Assembly (NCBI GenBank): GCA_034509495.1
Contig: CM067510.1
Location: 27,875,186-27,939,185 of the forward strand
DNA length: 64,000 nt
Direction: 5' to 3'
DNA from: Acestrorhynchus altus
Lineage: Eukaryota; Chordata; Actinopteri; Characiformes; Acestrorhynchidae
Numbering within the stretch: the stretch's first letter is position 1; each line of letters opens with the position of its first letter. The notes under the pieces are model-generated. The model saw nothing but the letters and a program-made list of their open reading frames with translations, was not told the DNA's origin and did no database searches. A program made the translations under genes and the position numbers. Below are positions 1 through 12,036 of the stretch, piece by piece.

Positions 1-345
1 TAGTTTATGAAAGAAAACTGTCAAAGAAAAGGTCATTCATTTGGAAAAAGCTGCTCTTTTTGCAGGATGTGTCCCAAATCTTTTGACAGGTAGTGCTGAC
101 TTTAGGCCAATGCTCTGCAAACACCCGGACAAATCATCCAATCAAACTGGTTCACCATGACAGTCAACTGGAAAAAACATACCAGCAGTACAAGAACTTG
201 GCTGTTGCTGCAACACCTACTAGCAGCACATTTTTTTACAAGTTACTGTACTTTTGACTTTAACTTTAATGCAATTATGTGTGAAACCCAGGTCTGCTTA
301 GCTCAAAGTGTCATTACTCTTTTGCTTTCACCATAACAATATGGG
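1..345. other. mat1a intron 7 (part)
   Basis: No coding exon, clear repeat family or RNA gene could be recognised here. The gene continues leftward out of the window. Confidence 0.6.
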
Positions 346-350
346 CTCAC

Positions 351-533
351 CTGCACCAGCACTCTGCGACACAGTTTGGCCTTCACCAGGGATTTGGCCA
401 CCCAGCGGGCAGCATAGGCAGCTGAACGGTCCACTTTTGTGTAATCTTTCCCAGAGAATGCTCCACCTCCGTGAGCCCCCCAGCCTCCGTATGTATCCAC
501 AATGATTTTGCGTCCTGTCACACCTGCATCACC
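351..533 (-). CDS. mat1a: mat1a exon 7 (last exon in window)
   Basis: A 183-bp, 61-codon exon from GDAGVTGRKIIVDTYGG to CRRVLVQ, holding the second MAT signature GGGAFSGKD. Donor GTGAG at 350-346. No match to the expected following exon was found in bases 1-345. Confidence 0.95.
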
Positions 534-2072
534 CTGTCAGCAAGGTAAGGTAAAGGTGAGCATCACAGGCCAATCCATGTCATGATCTGAAGGTCACTGC
601 TTCACTCAGAATTGACAACCCTTGTCAGCGGTGGTTCTATAGTGGTCCATAAGTATTTGGACAGTAATTTACCTTCTGTACACCACCAATCAAGACATCA
701 TTATCAGTGGTTGAGCACAACAGCACACTCAACCATGACACTCCAGAGCTCAATGTTTAACACTTTCTAAAGGTAAAGGTAAAGGTCCTCATAGGACCCA
801 CTGTGCTGCAAACAGGGGAATTTGTCTTCTACATTTAACCCATCCACACACAGTGATACACACATACACACTAGTTAATTCACACACTAGTGAGCACATA
901 TTATCCACAGTGCCTGGGGAGCAGCTGGTCAAGGGCACTTCAGTCATGTCTTGCCAGTTCAGGAATTGAACTGGCAGCCTTTCAGTCAAAAGGCTGGTTC
1001 CCTAACCACCAGGCCATGACTCTCCATTAACTCTTCTCCAGTGACTCAAAATATGTTACCAAAATGTTGAACAGGCTCTCAAAGGATTAAGAGTTCTCAT
1101 GGAGAGATAACAAATACAATTTCAATGCTTGGAATCAACTCAGACATTTTATCTTCTTAATTTGTTGTTAAATACTGATGGAACCGGCCACACCAGTTGA
1201 ACTGCTTATTGGTGAGTTGTGCAATTATTTCTGAGGGACTGTATAAAATGGCTAGAAAATGGCTAAAGCTTAAAGTTACTTCTTGATTGCTTTATTTCAA
1301 ATCCATTATGGACTTACAGAGACAGTTTGGTGGCTTCTAAATGCAATTAACGAACATTTCGAGTCAGCAGCACTGAGGAATATCCCTGACAGACTCAGAC
1401 TACCTTCACTGATCACAGCACAGAAGCAAAGTCCAGATTTTGCCCTAGATAGTTTGTCTATCTCAGCTCATGGAAGTTTCATGACAGCAACTCCAGACCT
1501 CCATAAAATCAACAGAACAGGCTCAGAGAAGCAGAGATGACCACTCTGTTCTATCCAAGGCTGTAAACCACTTCATTCCTGAATCAAATGAAATTGCAAA
1601 ATGACATTTAAAAACACAGGGAAAAATAACTGCTGGAATTAGACACTGGAGATGGAAAGAGAGTTTAGACGATTAAAATTATATGAAATTGAGCACTAGA
1701 GGCAAATTGAGGCACTAGACCTATGGTGGTTTAACTTCTGAGAGACATCACATGTGAAGACACATGTCCATATTTTCTAGTCACTAAATCTCTTTTGTAT
1801 CTATCTAATGCAGTTCTTTGCTTAGAGTCTGCTCAGGGAGAGTACCTGAGGGCCACCAATGACAAAGCGGCCACTGGGCTGAAGGTGGTAGACAGACTTC
1901 TTGTCCAGATATTTAGCTGGGACCACAGCCTTGATGACCTTCTCTTTCAGCACCTCCCTCTGTTCATCCAGAGTCACATAGTCATCGTGCTGGACGGAGA
2001 TAACGATGGTGTGAACTCTACGAGGAATTAACGCACCATTATCCTGCGAGTAGTGCACTGTCACCTGGAGAC

Positions 2073-2133
<61 letters not shown>

Positions 2134-5100
2134 CAGAGTCTGTGTTCAGAATGCCAGGCCAAATCTGATTTTTGGCATATCTAGATTGTATCCACATTGT
2201 TGATATTATGAACAAATCTGACTCAATCCACATTTGATTTCATTATAATCAGATTTGTACAGACATGCACATTGTGCTGTGAGTCTTTTGCATTACTGTT
2301 AGTTTAAGTTTTCACCACTGCAGTGACAATGACATGGTGGTATGGTAGTATGTGTTGTGCTGGTACGAGTGGATTAGACACAGTAGTGCTGCTGTATTGT
2401 TATACACTGTCCACTTACTGTTCACTCTTTTAGACACTCCTACCAAGTTGCTCCACCTTGCAGATGTCAGAGACAAAAGCTCTTTTGTTTTGGTCAACCG
2501 CTAGTCTTTCATCAGTGCTCACAGATCACTGTCCACAGGACACTGTTGACCAGATATTTCTGGTTGGTAGACTGTTCTTAGATCAGCATTGACACTGAGG
2601 GGCCAAAACACTGTTTGATTGATCACTGTTTGTTTCATCACCAACAAAGTATGCAGAGAAACAGGTGGACTATACATGGACTGTTATTATAGAACTAAAA
2701 ATGTGGAGCTGATTAAATTAGGTGGAAGAGGTCATAAAATTATGGCTGATGTGTGTATACTATTTATATGTTATATATTATTATTTATATATTAGTAACT
2801 TAAAGCATTTTTTATAATTTCAGTTTACTTCCTTGTACCAACACCATGCCCTTCATCACTCTACATTAAATGTGTCCTATCACTTGACTCTGCTGTTTTT
2901 ATTCAGTTTGGCTGTAATACCCTATGGAGGACAGTACATATGCCTATGTCATTAGTCCAGCAACCAATTAAAAATTTTGTTTGTAATGTCCAGAAATACA
3001 ACTCCGGTCTGATCATTTTTGATCATTCATTGATTCATCTGATCAATGATCATTCATTGTTAGATTACTGCAATGCACTATTGTCAGGTTCTTCAAGCAG
3101 GAACCTAAACAGACTTCAGTTAGTTCAAAATGCTGCAGCCAGGGTCTGACTAAAACTAGAAAATTTGACCACATCAGTCCAATACTATCAGCACTGCACT
3201 GGCTTCCGGTTAAATTCCGAACTGAATACAAAATTCTTTTACTTACATATAAAGCCCTACACGGGCTCGCTCCTGAATACTTACAGGATCTAATTCACCT
3301 TTATGAGCCACCACGATCACTCAGATCACAGGGTGCTGGCTTCCTATTAATTCCCAGAATTCAGAAGGCTTCAGCAGGGGGAAGAGCCTTTTCTCACAAA
3401 GCCCCCCAGCTCTGGAATAACCTTCCAGATAATGTTCAGGACTCAGACACAGTCTCAGTTTTCAGGTCTAGGCTGAAAACTTACTTGTTCAGTGTAGCAT
3501 TTGGTTGTTAATGTCTTAGCTTAGTTACAGGCTGCAGATCCAGGGGTTCATGGACACAGAGGATTATGGTAAACTGGAATGTTGGTGCTGCCGTCTAACT
3601 CCTCGCGATCACTCTGGTTTGTGATGGTGGAGCAGTTAGACGCTAATGTTTCAGGATGCTCCCATGTTTATGTTACCTTCTGGTTCTCTCCTTAGTTACG
3701 CTGTTATAGTCAGATCTGCCGGAGTCACTCGCCACACTCTGGTAATGTTTACATTCTCTGTTCTCTTTTTAAATTTCAAACTAATTCATCTCTGTATCTT
3801 TTCCGATTTAACGATGACCCACCAGCCAGAACTGATTAGGTCCTAACCTCAAGCTCTTCTGCCCCATCTGAGAAGGACTCCAAGCTCCCTTGATACATGT
3901 CTACATTGGCTTTCCACCTTCCACCTACTGGACCTGGACTAGTTTCCCACCCTGCCATGGACTAGCTGCTCACCCACCATCACCAACCGTAGAAATCTAC
4001 TGTTAATATTATTTCCACCAGCGAACTAACATTACTTCAGTAAACCCGAGTAATAGAACAGAGATGTAGGGGTCCAGTGTCCCCTAACTGTGTATAAGTT
4101 GTTTGACCAGAGGAGGATGGGTCCTCCCCTTGTGAGCCTAGTTCCTCCCAAGGTTTCTTCCTCCAGCTGAGGGAGTTTTTCCTTGCCACTGTCGCCATTT
4201 GGCTTGCTCACTAGGGGATCTGTCAATTATACTGTGAAGAGTGCTATAAAAGAGCGCTATAAAAATATATTTTTTTATTCATTCAGTCATTTCAACATCT
4301 GATTTTTGCAGTGTATCCATGTGCAGTATCCATACCCCACTCAGCTGCTGTAAGGTCATGAGGTTCCCCTGCTGTGTTGCCATATTTACTACAGTGGAGT
4401 GGTTGCTGTGTCTCGTGCCTCGTTAGCCTTGATAGGTCAGCGATAGTGTAGTAAGTCTAAAATAGCTCAGTTCTGTTTCACCTCCAAACCACACCAGCTG
4501 GCACTGAGGTATCTTCTAAAGTGAGGGGGCAGGACTAAAGTGGCTGTTTGTATCGGTTTCCATGCAGAACGAGATCTTCATTTGAACTATATTGAGAGAT
4601 TGAAGTGCATAACTGAAGAAAAGTCTTTTGTGAAATGTAAATGATTAGATTCTCGATAGAGAGGACTTTGGAAGAGGTTGTCTCGTTTTACTGCTGCTGT
4701 CCCACCTGTGTCTTTGAGTCAGGTCGGAGCCAAGGAACAGTGCCGTTACGTCTGAGTTCAGCCATCTTAGCATTCAGTTTGTGTGCCAGCATGACAGTGA
4801 GAGGCATACACTCCTCTGTCTCATCTGTGGCATAACCAAACATCAGACCCTAGAGAGAGAAAATGATTGTGTAAAGTCAGAACTGACATATCTGAAGACA
4901 ACTTAGGAGTCTTATTGGCAATACTTCTCTACAGAGACTAGACAAACTAAATATTAGAACCATTAGAGTCAGGTGCAGCACAGCATCTGCAAATGATTAG
5001 ACCATCATTAGACAGGACTTCGGAAGAGTCTGTTTTATTTAAACCTCTGAAATTAGTGAATAGGGACACCATGGCCAGCTCTCTGGGGCCTGGGAAGGGA

Positions 5101-8100
5101 TTTTAAAAGAACAATTAGAACAATTAGAAATCAGCCAGTCCACTGTCTGGAAAATTAATTACGAGTGGAGAATATTTAGAACAACTGCCAACATGGCCGG
5201 ATCAGGCCGTCCTAGCAAGAGCAGATGCATAAAGAAATCTCCAACAATCCTAAAATGTCATCACTGGACCTACAGGTAGCTCTCATTGATGACAGTTGAT
5301 GTCAGAGCGCAGCATCTCCCATCAGGAAGAGACCAAAGCAGTTTGATTTTCATGGAAGGTGTGTAAGGAGGAAACTGTGGAAGCTGTGGAAGCTGTGAGA
5401 AAAACATCAGAGCTTTGGATGGATTAAAGCAATGTTGGGCACATTATTGGGCACAGAAACAGAAGTCATGTTTGGCACAAACCAAACACATCATTTAAGC
5501 ACAAGAACCTCATATCTTCTGTGAAGCATGGAGGTGGAAATGTCATGGTTTGGGGCTGCTTTCCTCCAGTAGGGGCTGGAGAGCTCTCCATCATAGAAAC
5601 CACACTGAATTCTTCACAGTATTAGATGATGCTTGAGGAAAACATGAGACCATGTGTCCATATATTGTATTACAATAACACAAAAGACTCCAGTAAATCC
5701 AACATGGAATGGTTCTAAAGATGGAAATGGAGAGTTCTGGATTGGCAAAGTCAAAGCTCAGCTCTTAATCCTATTGAGATGATGTGTGGTGAGTAGAAAC
5801 AGACTGTGCATGCAAGAAAACCCTCAATCATCAGACTGCTGCATGGAAATGTAGAAAACACTTTCTTAAAGTTGATGTCAGAGGCTGGTATAGGCAATGT
5901 CTAATTGAGGTTATTATCTATTGGGGCATAGGGAGCATAGGTATTTTTTTAAATACTGATTATCTATATATTTTCATTAATGGCATTCTTAGCAGACATT
6001 CTTATCCAGAGTGACTTACAAGGTTGGTCACATTACAGAGGCAGGTCAGAGTAGTGTTAGGAGTCTTGCCCAAGAACTCTTATTGGTGTAGCACTGCATA
6101 AATTCCCAGACTGGGAGTCAAACCCCAGTCTCCCCAGGCTCAGTGGTGGTGTTATCTGTCTTAATAAAGAGCTAAATATTTAATGGGCTGTCCTAATTTT
6201 TTCACTGTAAAATGGATATTTCATAGTTGTCTGGATTCTTACCTGGTCTCCAGCACCGATCTCTGTCTCTTGTCGGTCTATGTGAACTCCTTGTGCAATG
6301 TCAGGGGACTGCTGCTCCAGAGCCACCAGAACATTACAGGTCTTATAGTCGAACCCTGAAAAACAGAGCAACATTATCAGCCTTCAGGTCATGTAATTTT
6401 TAGTGGTCTAACACACTCTGAACTAATTTGAGGGTCTTTCCTGGAGTTGTAATCAAGACTGTCAAGGTTAACATGTTGCCAGGTAGGTTAAATGTTGTTA
6501 AGACATTTAGATACTTTAAATCCTTAATTAGGGTCAAATTTAAGAAAATGGGAACACACAAGATAACACCTCACTTATACACCAGCTTATACATGTGTGG
6601 GTGTTTGTGGGAAGCAGGGACACATCAGTCATGTTTGCAGAGTTAAAAGACAACAGTGATGTAAAGCAGACTGGAACCACAACTGAAATGAAACAGAAAA
6701 AGGGCTGGTGCCAAGAATAAATGTGTAAATTGTATTGTGTGCAGTGTCTATCACAGTGTCTATGAGACAGTGAAGTATCACAAGCAGAGGATAACTCGCT
6801 CATCACTGTAAGGCCCAAAATTCAGGCAATCTCTCTAGAAATAGAACTACACACAAGCGCATTCTCAGTGACTTCATCAAAGAAGTATAAAACACTGCAT
6901 AACCATTTGCCATTGCAGCCCACTGACATTGTTTTGAGAACTTACTGGTGAATCGTTGTGCCCCCAGGGGGTCGATAAAGTGCTGGTGAAAATAAACAAC
7001 CAGATGGCTGTACTTCCATTGTTTGGCACACAGTGGCTTCACGTAATTCGACTGAACTGGATCAGTTCAGATGAGCACACCACACATCATCATACAGCAT
7101 CAGTGCAGTCATCTCTCATATGCCACCCAATGGCCAAGAGAAAGCTATAGGTTTTGCATCACTGACGCTCAGCATGGCAGAGCAGAATTATGCACAAACT
7201 GAGCATGAGTCTTTGGCAAAATCTCCACCAATATTAATGGCAGCAGCACACATGCAAAGGTGGCTTTAGACCATGTCAATGCTCATGGTCTTTTGCAATC
7301 ACTATTGCAAGTGGAAGACAAAGATAAGTTGGGTGACGTTGATGTGTTCTATTTAAATCAAATGGAAAATTTATCAACTCCAGTGAAATTTGTTCTGAGA
7401 TGCATGTAGATTCTACCTCATCACCTACCTTGGTTTTGACATTGGTCATCCAAGGGAACAGAGCAATGAGTGATAAAAATAACAGTGAGTTATCACCATT
7501 CTTCCCCAGGCGCAATGAGCTGTATGTACAACAAGGATGCTTAATGTGGGGCATAACAGTCAGTTCTACCAAAATTGCTCCCAAGAATCCTGGAAGAGCT
7601 GCACCCTGGCCATCCTGTTGTGATCAGAATGAAGGCCATTGCAAGTAGCTATGTCTGGTGGCTTGGTTTTAGTGACATTGAACAAAAAGCAAAGAGTTGC
7701 CCATCTTGGCAGCAGATTCAGAAAATGCCATGCTATACCCCTCTCCACCCATGGCAAAGAATATATGTGGAATTTGCAGGAAGTTCATATGTTCTTGGTC
7801 ATGGTTGATGCCCATTCTGAACAGTAGTTCAGATAATGATTCCACCACAGCAGACAGAAATCTATTCAGCCACTATAGAATGCCTGAGCTCCTTGTCAGT
7901 GATAATGGAGCCCAATTCACTGCACAAGAATTCGCCACATTCCTCAAGGCCAACTATGTCAAGCACATTCACTCAGCTCCATTCCACTCAGCCACCAATG
8001 AGCAAGCTGAAAGATTTGTGCAACTCTGAAGCATGCACCGAAGTCCTGCAAGTCCTCCTTGACTACTGTACAGCAAAAGTTAGACAAATTTTTGCTGACC

Positions 8101-9401
8101 TACTGCAACACTCCATATCCTACTACAAAAGAATCTCCCTCCATGCTTTTTCTAGGCCAGCAGTTATGTACCCATCCCAAAAAAAATGCTGAGAAAATGT
8201 CATTTGCACTTTTACAGTAAAGGTGAGAGGAAATGTTATGTATTGCTTAGATTCATATTTGTATTTTGCTTTTACCTAAAACTGACTATTGTTTTTGTGA
8301 CTCAATAATCTAGTTCTCATCAAGAGGGCAGTGCAACAAGAAGCTCTCATCTGCACCGTCACTGTGTCTCCGTTGCATTATTGATCATGCATGTAAAATA
8401 CCACTTTTTTAAATGTGTGTTAGCAAATACATAACAGTAGTCCCCCTTCATAGTCAATTTACATGCTGTTATTACATTACTTTCGGCCTGTCAGTTAATA
8501 TACATACCTTTGTTCGAGTCATCATATCCAATATGCCGAATGGTGTCTCTGACAATCTTCTGGTAGTCCACGTTAGCACGAGATGTTATCTCTCCACACA
8601 ACAGAACCATGCCCGTCTTACAAACTGTCTCTGTGAGACACACACAGACACACACACACACACATACACACACACACACACGAACATACATTCCTTAAGT
8701 CATATAAGTCCACATAAGGTGGAGTAATGTGTTTTATTACAGGATGAATTAGAGGATGATTACCAATCTTATAACAAACAAGAAGTAATTCAATTTAGTT
8801 TGGAAATAAGTATGTTAAAGTCAGTGCTGATGGTTTGGGCTTGCGCTGGGCCATGTCCATGTCCACCAAGAATTCTGGCTACAGCCACAGTAGGTATGAA
8901 CTTTTGCCATCAATTTATTTTAGCTAGATAATACAGACTTTTAAACTGATTAGATTACAGTGTAACTATATATTGTAATAATGAACTGAAGCTTCTGTTA
9001 TATAATATAATACACAACACCTTCTTACTGTGAGAAGTATTACAATACTGTAATTACTGTAATAAAAACACAGTGTTTATAGGTGCTGTGATGAAATGTA
9101 CAGTATGCATTCTACATTACTGTAAATTACATTGTGCAACATCACATTGCACTGTTTACAAGCTTGTTATTATTGCCTCTTTTACTACTTACTGTAAACA
9201 AAGCCTAAAGTAAATGATGTTTGCTATTTTATTGAATGCTTTGCTTTTGTGTATTTTGGTAGTTTAGTGTGTTTTGCTATGTTAAACCATAAGATGAGTT
9301 GAAACTGGCTCTGGCTTAAAGTGACTAAGAAAGATGCATATTTTTGTTCTTATAGAAAAAAAGAAAAAATGAAAACAAAAAAAATAAATAGATAAAATAG
9401 A

Positions 9402-9467
<66 letters not shown>

Positions 9468-12036
9468 TGTGTATCAGTTACCACAGGCCACTTTAGCATC
9501 TGGATCCTGCTTCAGGTGAGCATCTAGCACTGCATCACTGATCTGATCACAGATCTTATCTGCAAACAGATTAAATCAGACTGTTACAGTTTCCATTCAG
9601 CCAATAATTAAAGCACCACACTCTTTAATATCATCATAGTCTGTTTTCACTTTCTGATAAACACTATATGTCCAAATGTTTGAGGACACCCCTTCTAATG
9701 AATGCAGTCAACTAAGCTGCACCCATTGCTGACACCTACTGCAAATGCACACACACAGCTAGTTTAGTCACTGTGTAGAAGTATAGATTAGGACTCTCTG
9801 AAGCAGATAAATAAACATGAACCTATTGGCACCATGCCTAATACCAGACATGGGATAGAGGTGTATAAAATATACCCAGCATTGAGATGTGGAGCAGTGG
9901 AATTGTGTTCTCTGGAATGATAGAGCTCCATCCAGTACTTTTGGTAGGAATGATGTTCTTGTTCCTGAATGCATTCAATCCTCACACCCTCACAGCAATG
10001 TTCCAAAATCTAGTAGTAAGTCTACCCTGGGCAGTACAGAGAGTTACTCCTACAAAATCAAGTTAAATTTTTAATACCCATGATTTCAGAGGAAACCATG
10101 AATGAGCAGGTCTCCCAACACTTTTGTCCATATTGTAATGTGAATCTGGCATTTGTTCAACTATATGTTATGATCACCTCGATATTTTTGCATTCATTTA
10201 CCAATGTATCAGCTCCACTGACCACACAGGAACACACATGGTGGTGGTGTGTTAGTGTGTGTTGTGCTGGTACAAGTGGAACAGACACAGCAGGGCTGCT
10301 GGAGTGTTTAAACCCGTCAGTGTGACTATATCTAACCATGTCCTGTGAGCATTAATGAAGAACCAATACAAACTGTGCCAAAAAGATGAGCTTCTGTCTC
10401 TGGTTTTACATCTACAGTGTGGAGCAACTAGGTAGGAGTGTCTAATAGAGTTGAAAGTGAGTGGACAGCACTGCTGTGTCTGATCCACTCATACCAGCAC
10501 AACACATCACAGTATTGTGTAGCCATAATTTCTATGATTGTAAACAGTACTTCACAACTTTTGACTGCTATGTACATGGATATATATTGTCATCACATGT
10601 CTGAACCAGTTTCTGAACCCTTTAGAATTCTCTATATTTCTGCATAAAATCCTAAAAGCACATAAGGAGTACAAAACCATATCTAAAGAATTTGTAATCC
10701 ACCAATCCACAGTCAGATAGATTTGGAGGAAATTCAAGACCATTATTACCCAAAGATCATGCCAAGAGCAAGGCATGTAATAGGCTCAGGCTTACAAAGG
10801 AATCCAATGTAAGTTCTAAGTAACAAAAAGCCTTTTCACATTGACTAACGTTAATTTACATTTATGGCATTTAGCTGACAATCTTATCCAGAGCAACTTA
10901 CAAGGTTACTCATATACAGAGACTGACCAGAGTAGCATTAGGAGTCTTGCCCATGGACTCTTATTGGTATAGCACAGCATCGTCTCCCAGACTGGGAATC
11001 AAACCCCAGTGTCCCACATGGTGTCGTGGCTCACTGGTGGTGTTATCTGTTGCACCACAACAACCATGTTCATAGTTTCATATGCCCACCATCAGGAGAA
11101 CACTGAACTACAATGATGTGAATGGAAGGCCTGAAAGCTGCTACTCTCCAAAAAGAACATTGATGCCCATCTGCAGTTTGCTAAAGATTACATGGACAAG
11201 CCAGAAGACTACTAGAACAATGTTTTGTGGAAAGATCAGACCTAAATGGATCTTTTCATATTAAATGTGAATCTTCATGTTTGGAGAACACTGCACACCA
11301 GCATTAAACCATATCTGTAAAACACAATATCATGATTTGGGCCTGTGTTGCTACATCTGGGTCAGGATGGCTTGCCATCATTGATGGAACAATGAATTCA
11401 GAATTATACCAGCAAATTCTAAAAGAAACTGTCAGGACATCTGTCCGTGAACTGAATCTCAAAAGAATGTGGGCCATGCAGCAAGACAGTGACTCTTAAC
11501 ACACAAGTTGTTCTACCACAAAAATGGTTAAAGAAGAATAAAGTTAATGTTTTAGAATGGCCCACTAAGTCCTGACCCTAATCTAATAGAAATGTTGTGA
11601 AAGGACCTGAAGCAAGCAATTCATGGGAGGAAACTCACCAACATAACAGAGCTGAAGCTGTTTTGTACAGAGCAATGGGTAAAAATGGACTAATCAACAT
11701 TTAGTTGCATTTTTTACTGTACAAAATGGTCACACCTGATACTAAAAGCAAAGGTTCACATACTTTTGCCACTCAAACTTTCAAGCACCACAATAAGTAA
11801 ATACATTTATCATTTCATATCTAGAAAATATTTACATTTACTATAGTCCGTAGCAGATACAACTTCAGCAATGCCATTCATGCATTTAAACCACATCTGT
11901 CCACTGCAGCTGTAGCTTAATAGATGTTTTAATGGTTTGCCTGACCTGGATGTCCCTCTCCCACTGACTCCGATGTGAACATGAAGTCTCCATCTTCACC
12001 TATGAGATCTCCATCGATGCAGGAGCCGTTCTGCAT
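351..12036 (-). CDS. mat1a: S-adenosylmethionine synthase, liver type (MAT I/III), exons 1-7, 3' end outside window
   Basis: Joins ATP and L-methionine to make S-adenosylmethionine, the cell's methyl donor; cytosolic, homo-oligomeric. Coding exons on the minus strand are 11946-12036, 9482-9559, 8508-8630, 6243-6355, 4706-4849, 1846-2064 and 351-533. All have AG/GT borders and consistent phase, giving 317 codons. MAT signature 1 (GAGDQ joined to GLMFGY) spans the exon 4/5 junction near residues 131-141; signature 2 (GGGAFSGKD) is in exon 7. Residues such as ETVCKTGMVLLCGEITS and DAGVTGRK fit MAT1A better than MAT2A by memory of the family. The family has about 395 residues and nine exons, so about 78 residues (exons 8-9) lie left of base 1. 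Head to head with fads6. The mat1a versus mat2a choice is well supported but not tested by alignment. Confidence 0.95.
630..700. mobile_element. Tc1-type terminal repeat fragment
   Basis: The phrase gtccataagtatttggacag resembles ends of teleost Tc1 elements. A possible partner end (ggactgtataaaatggct) lies near 1235, on the other side of a SINE, so the SINE may have landed inside an old element. Weak call. Confidence 0.4.
772..1026 (-). mobile_element. tRNA-derived SINE copy
   Basis: Read on the minus strand it starts with a tRNA-like head (GGCCTGGTGGTTAGGGAACC, then an internal promoter B-box-like GTTCAATTCC) and runs into a body with the stretch acactagtgaattcacaca and a header of 'fill-in' GGTCCTA. 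Similar bodies occur near 23700, 29340 and 35640, which shows a dispersed family. Confidence 0.7.
1846..2064 (-). CDS. mat1a: mat1a exon 6
   Basis: A 219-bp, 73-codon exon from VTVHYSQDNGALIPRR to SGRFVIGGPQ. The acceptor follows a CT-repeat (sense strand) with only about 13 nt between them. Donor GTACT. Confidence 0.95.
2078..2130. repeat. (GA)n microsatellite beside mat1a exon 6
   Basis: A nearly perfect GA run on plus, thus CT on the mat1a sense strand, forming the polypyrimidine region just upstream of the exon 6 acceptor. Confidence 0.95.
2300..2760. mobile_element. Dispersed palindromic (MITE-like) repeat, copy A
   Basis: Contains the recurrent phrases gtgttgtgctggtacgagtg, gattagacacagtagtgctg and, at the right end, cagagaaacaggtggactat. 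The same phrases recur near 10160, 17370, 31960, 36410 and 46490, and within some copies the left phrases recur inverted at the right. No coding capacity. Class not determined. Confidence 0.65.
2985..4270 (+). mobile_element. LINE (L2/CR1/Rex1-type) ORF2 C-terminus plus 3' UTR
   Basis: Translation in broken frames gives LLDYCNALLSGSSSRNL, LQLVQNAAARV, then HISPILSALHWLPVKFRTEY and RAFSHKAPQLWNNLPD, the hallmark C-terminal end of teleost non-LTR reverse transcriptases. A stop and frame changes interrupt it. The 3' UTR ends in a short run of gctataaaa units. Truncated at its 5' end as is usual for LINEs. Located in mat1a intron 5. Confidence 0.8.
4706..4849 (-). CDS. mat1a: mat1a exon 5
   Basis: A 144-bp, 48-codon exon beginning GLMFGYATDETEECMPLT and ending WLRPDSKTQ, followed by a GTGGG donor. 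No stop codon and both borders in phase 0. Confidence 0.95.
4960..5955 (+). pseudogene. Decayed Tc1/mariner transposase
   Basis: Plus-strand fragments match the usual Tc1 order: an N-terminal part around 5080-5230, then 'gtgaagcatggaggtggaaa' followed by 'atggtttggggctgctttcc' (the KHGGGNVMVWGC motif) near 5520-5570. Many stops and indels; no intact frame. A second copy of this family is at about 27860-28410. Confidence 0.7.
5975..6150 (-). mobile_element. SINE with L2-type 3' tail, copy 1
   Basis: On the minus strand a tRNA-like B box (GGTTTGACTCCC) precedes a tail reading gtaagtcactctggataaga then gtctgctaagaatgccatt, the shared 3' tail of teleost L2 LINEs. A second copy is at 10855-11062. 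Confidence 0.7.
6243..6355 (-). CDS. mat1a: mat1a exon 4
   Basis: A 113-bp exon encoding GFDYKTCNVLVALEQQSP through ETEIGAGDQ. It ends inside the MAT signature GAGDQGxxxGY, which is completed by exon 5. Confidence 0.95.
7080..8215 (+). pseudogene. Ty3/Gypsy-type pol fragment (RNase H end to integrase), decayed
   Basis: Frame-shifted pieces in order: MPNGQEKAIGFASLTLSMAE and QNYAQTEHESLA (RNase H region, about 7120-7215), QGCLMWGITV then SSYVWWLGF and IEQKAKSCPSWQQIQKMP (integrase zinc-binding region, about 7530-7730), and MPELLVSDNGAQFTAQEFA with HSAPFHSATNEQAERFVQL (integrase core, about 7870-8029). Several frameshifts and stops; no LTRs recognised nearby. It is a dead copy inside mat1a intron 3. 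Confidence 0.8.
8508..8630 (-). CDS. mat1a: mat1a exon 3
   Basis: A 123-bp exon encoding ETVCKTGMVLLCGEITS through HIGYDDSNK. The acceptor CAG is preceded at once by a GT-repeat tract on the sense strand; the donor is GTATG. Confidence 0.95.
8636..8681. repeat. (CA)n microsatellite touching mat1a exon 3
   Basis: Imperfect CA tract on plus; on the mat1a sense strand it is a GT tract ending within about 6 nt of the exon 3 acceptor. Confidence 0.95.
8690..9400. other. mat1a intron 2, no recognisable element
   Basis: A/T-rich unique-looking sequence ending in an A-rich stretch (about 9355-9400) beside the GT microsatellite. No exon or named repeat was recognised. Confidence 0.5.
9405..9464. repeat. 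(GT)n microsatellite beside mat1a exon 2
   Basis: About 30 GT units. On the mat1a sense strand this is a CA tract starting about 17 nt downstream of the exon 2 donor. Confidence 0.95.
9482..9559 (-). CDS. mat1a: mat1a exon 2
   Basis: A 78-bp exon encoding DKICDQISDAVLDAHLKQ and DPDAKVAC, part of the methionine/ATP-binding N-terminal domain. Donor GTAAC. A long CA tract (sense strand) starts about 17 nt into the following intron. Confidence 0.95.
9661..10142. mobile_element. Non-autonomous Tc1-like element with terminal inverted repeats
   Basis: Left end cactatatgtccaaatg-ttgaggacacc and right end (inverted) cacattacaatatggacaaaagtg form an imperfect inverted pair. The interior (gcaccatgcc, gctccatccagtacttttgg, ctcacagcaatgttcca) recurs at about 18690-19170 and 54010-54365, and parts at 27365-27520 and at the right end of the window. 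No transposase. Confidence 0.65.
10160..10550. mobile_element. Dispersed palindromic repeat, copy B
   Basis: The left half (gtgtgttgtgctggtacaag, acagacacagcagggctgct) is repeated inverted at the right (cagcactgctgtgtctgatc, ataccagcacaacacatcac), so the copy can fold on itself. Same family as 2300-2760. Confidence 0.75.
10590..11780 (+). pseudogene. Decayed Tc1-type transposase, second family
   Basis: Broken plus-strand translation shows IMIWACVATSGSGWLAIIDG (11325-11390), then gcagcaagacagtgactctt (HxDSxP-type core, about 11478) and ctgaagcaagcaattcatgg (about 11608). The tail reads aaaggttcacatacttttgcc, typical of Tc1 ends. A SINE (10855-11062) is inserted in it. Stops throughout. Confidence 0.7.
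10855..11062 (-). mobile_element. SINE with L2-type 3' tail, copy 2
   Basis: Strongly similar to 5975-6150: same cttatccagagcaacttaca phrase (inverse of the tail) and the same aggagtcttgcccatggact segment and GGTTTGATTCCC B box on minus. It splits the Tc1 pseudogene around it. Confidence 0.7.
11946..12036 (-). CDS. mat1a: mat1a exon 1 (coding part, start codon)
   Basis: Encodes MQNGSCIDGD through TSESVGEGHP and the first base of the next codon, then a GTCAG donor. ATG is at 12036-12034. An AG acceptor-like site lies just 5' of the exon (exon could begin at 12040), so an upstream untranslated exon is likely but was not located. Confidence 0.93.
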
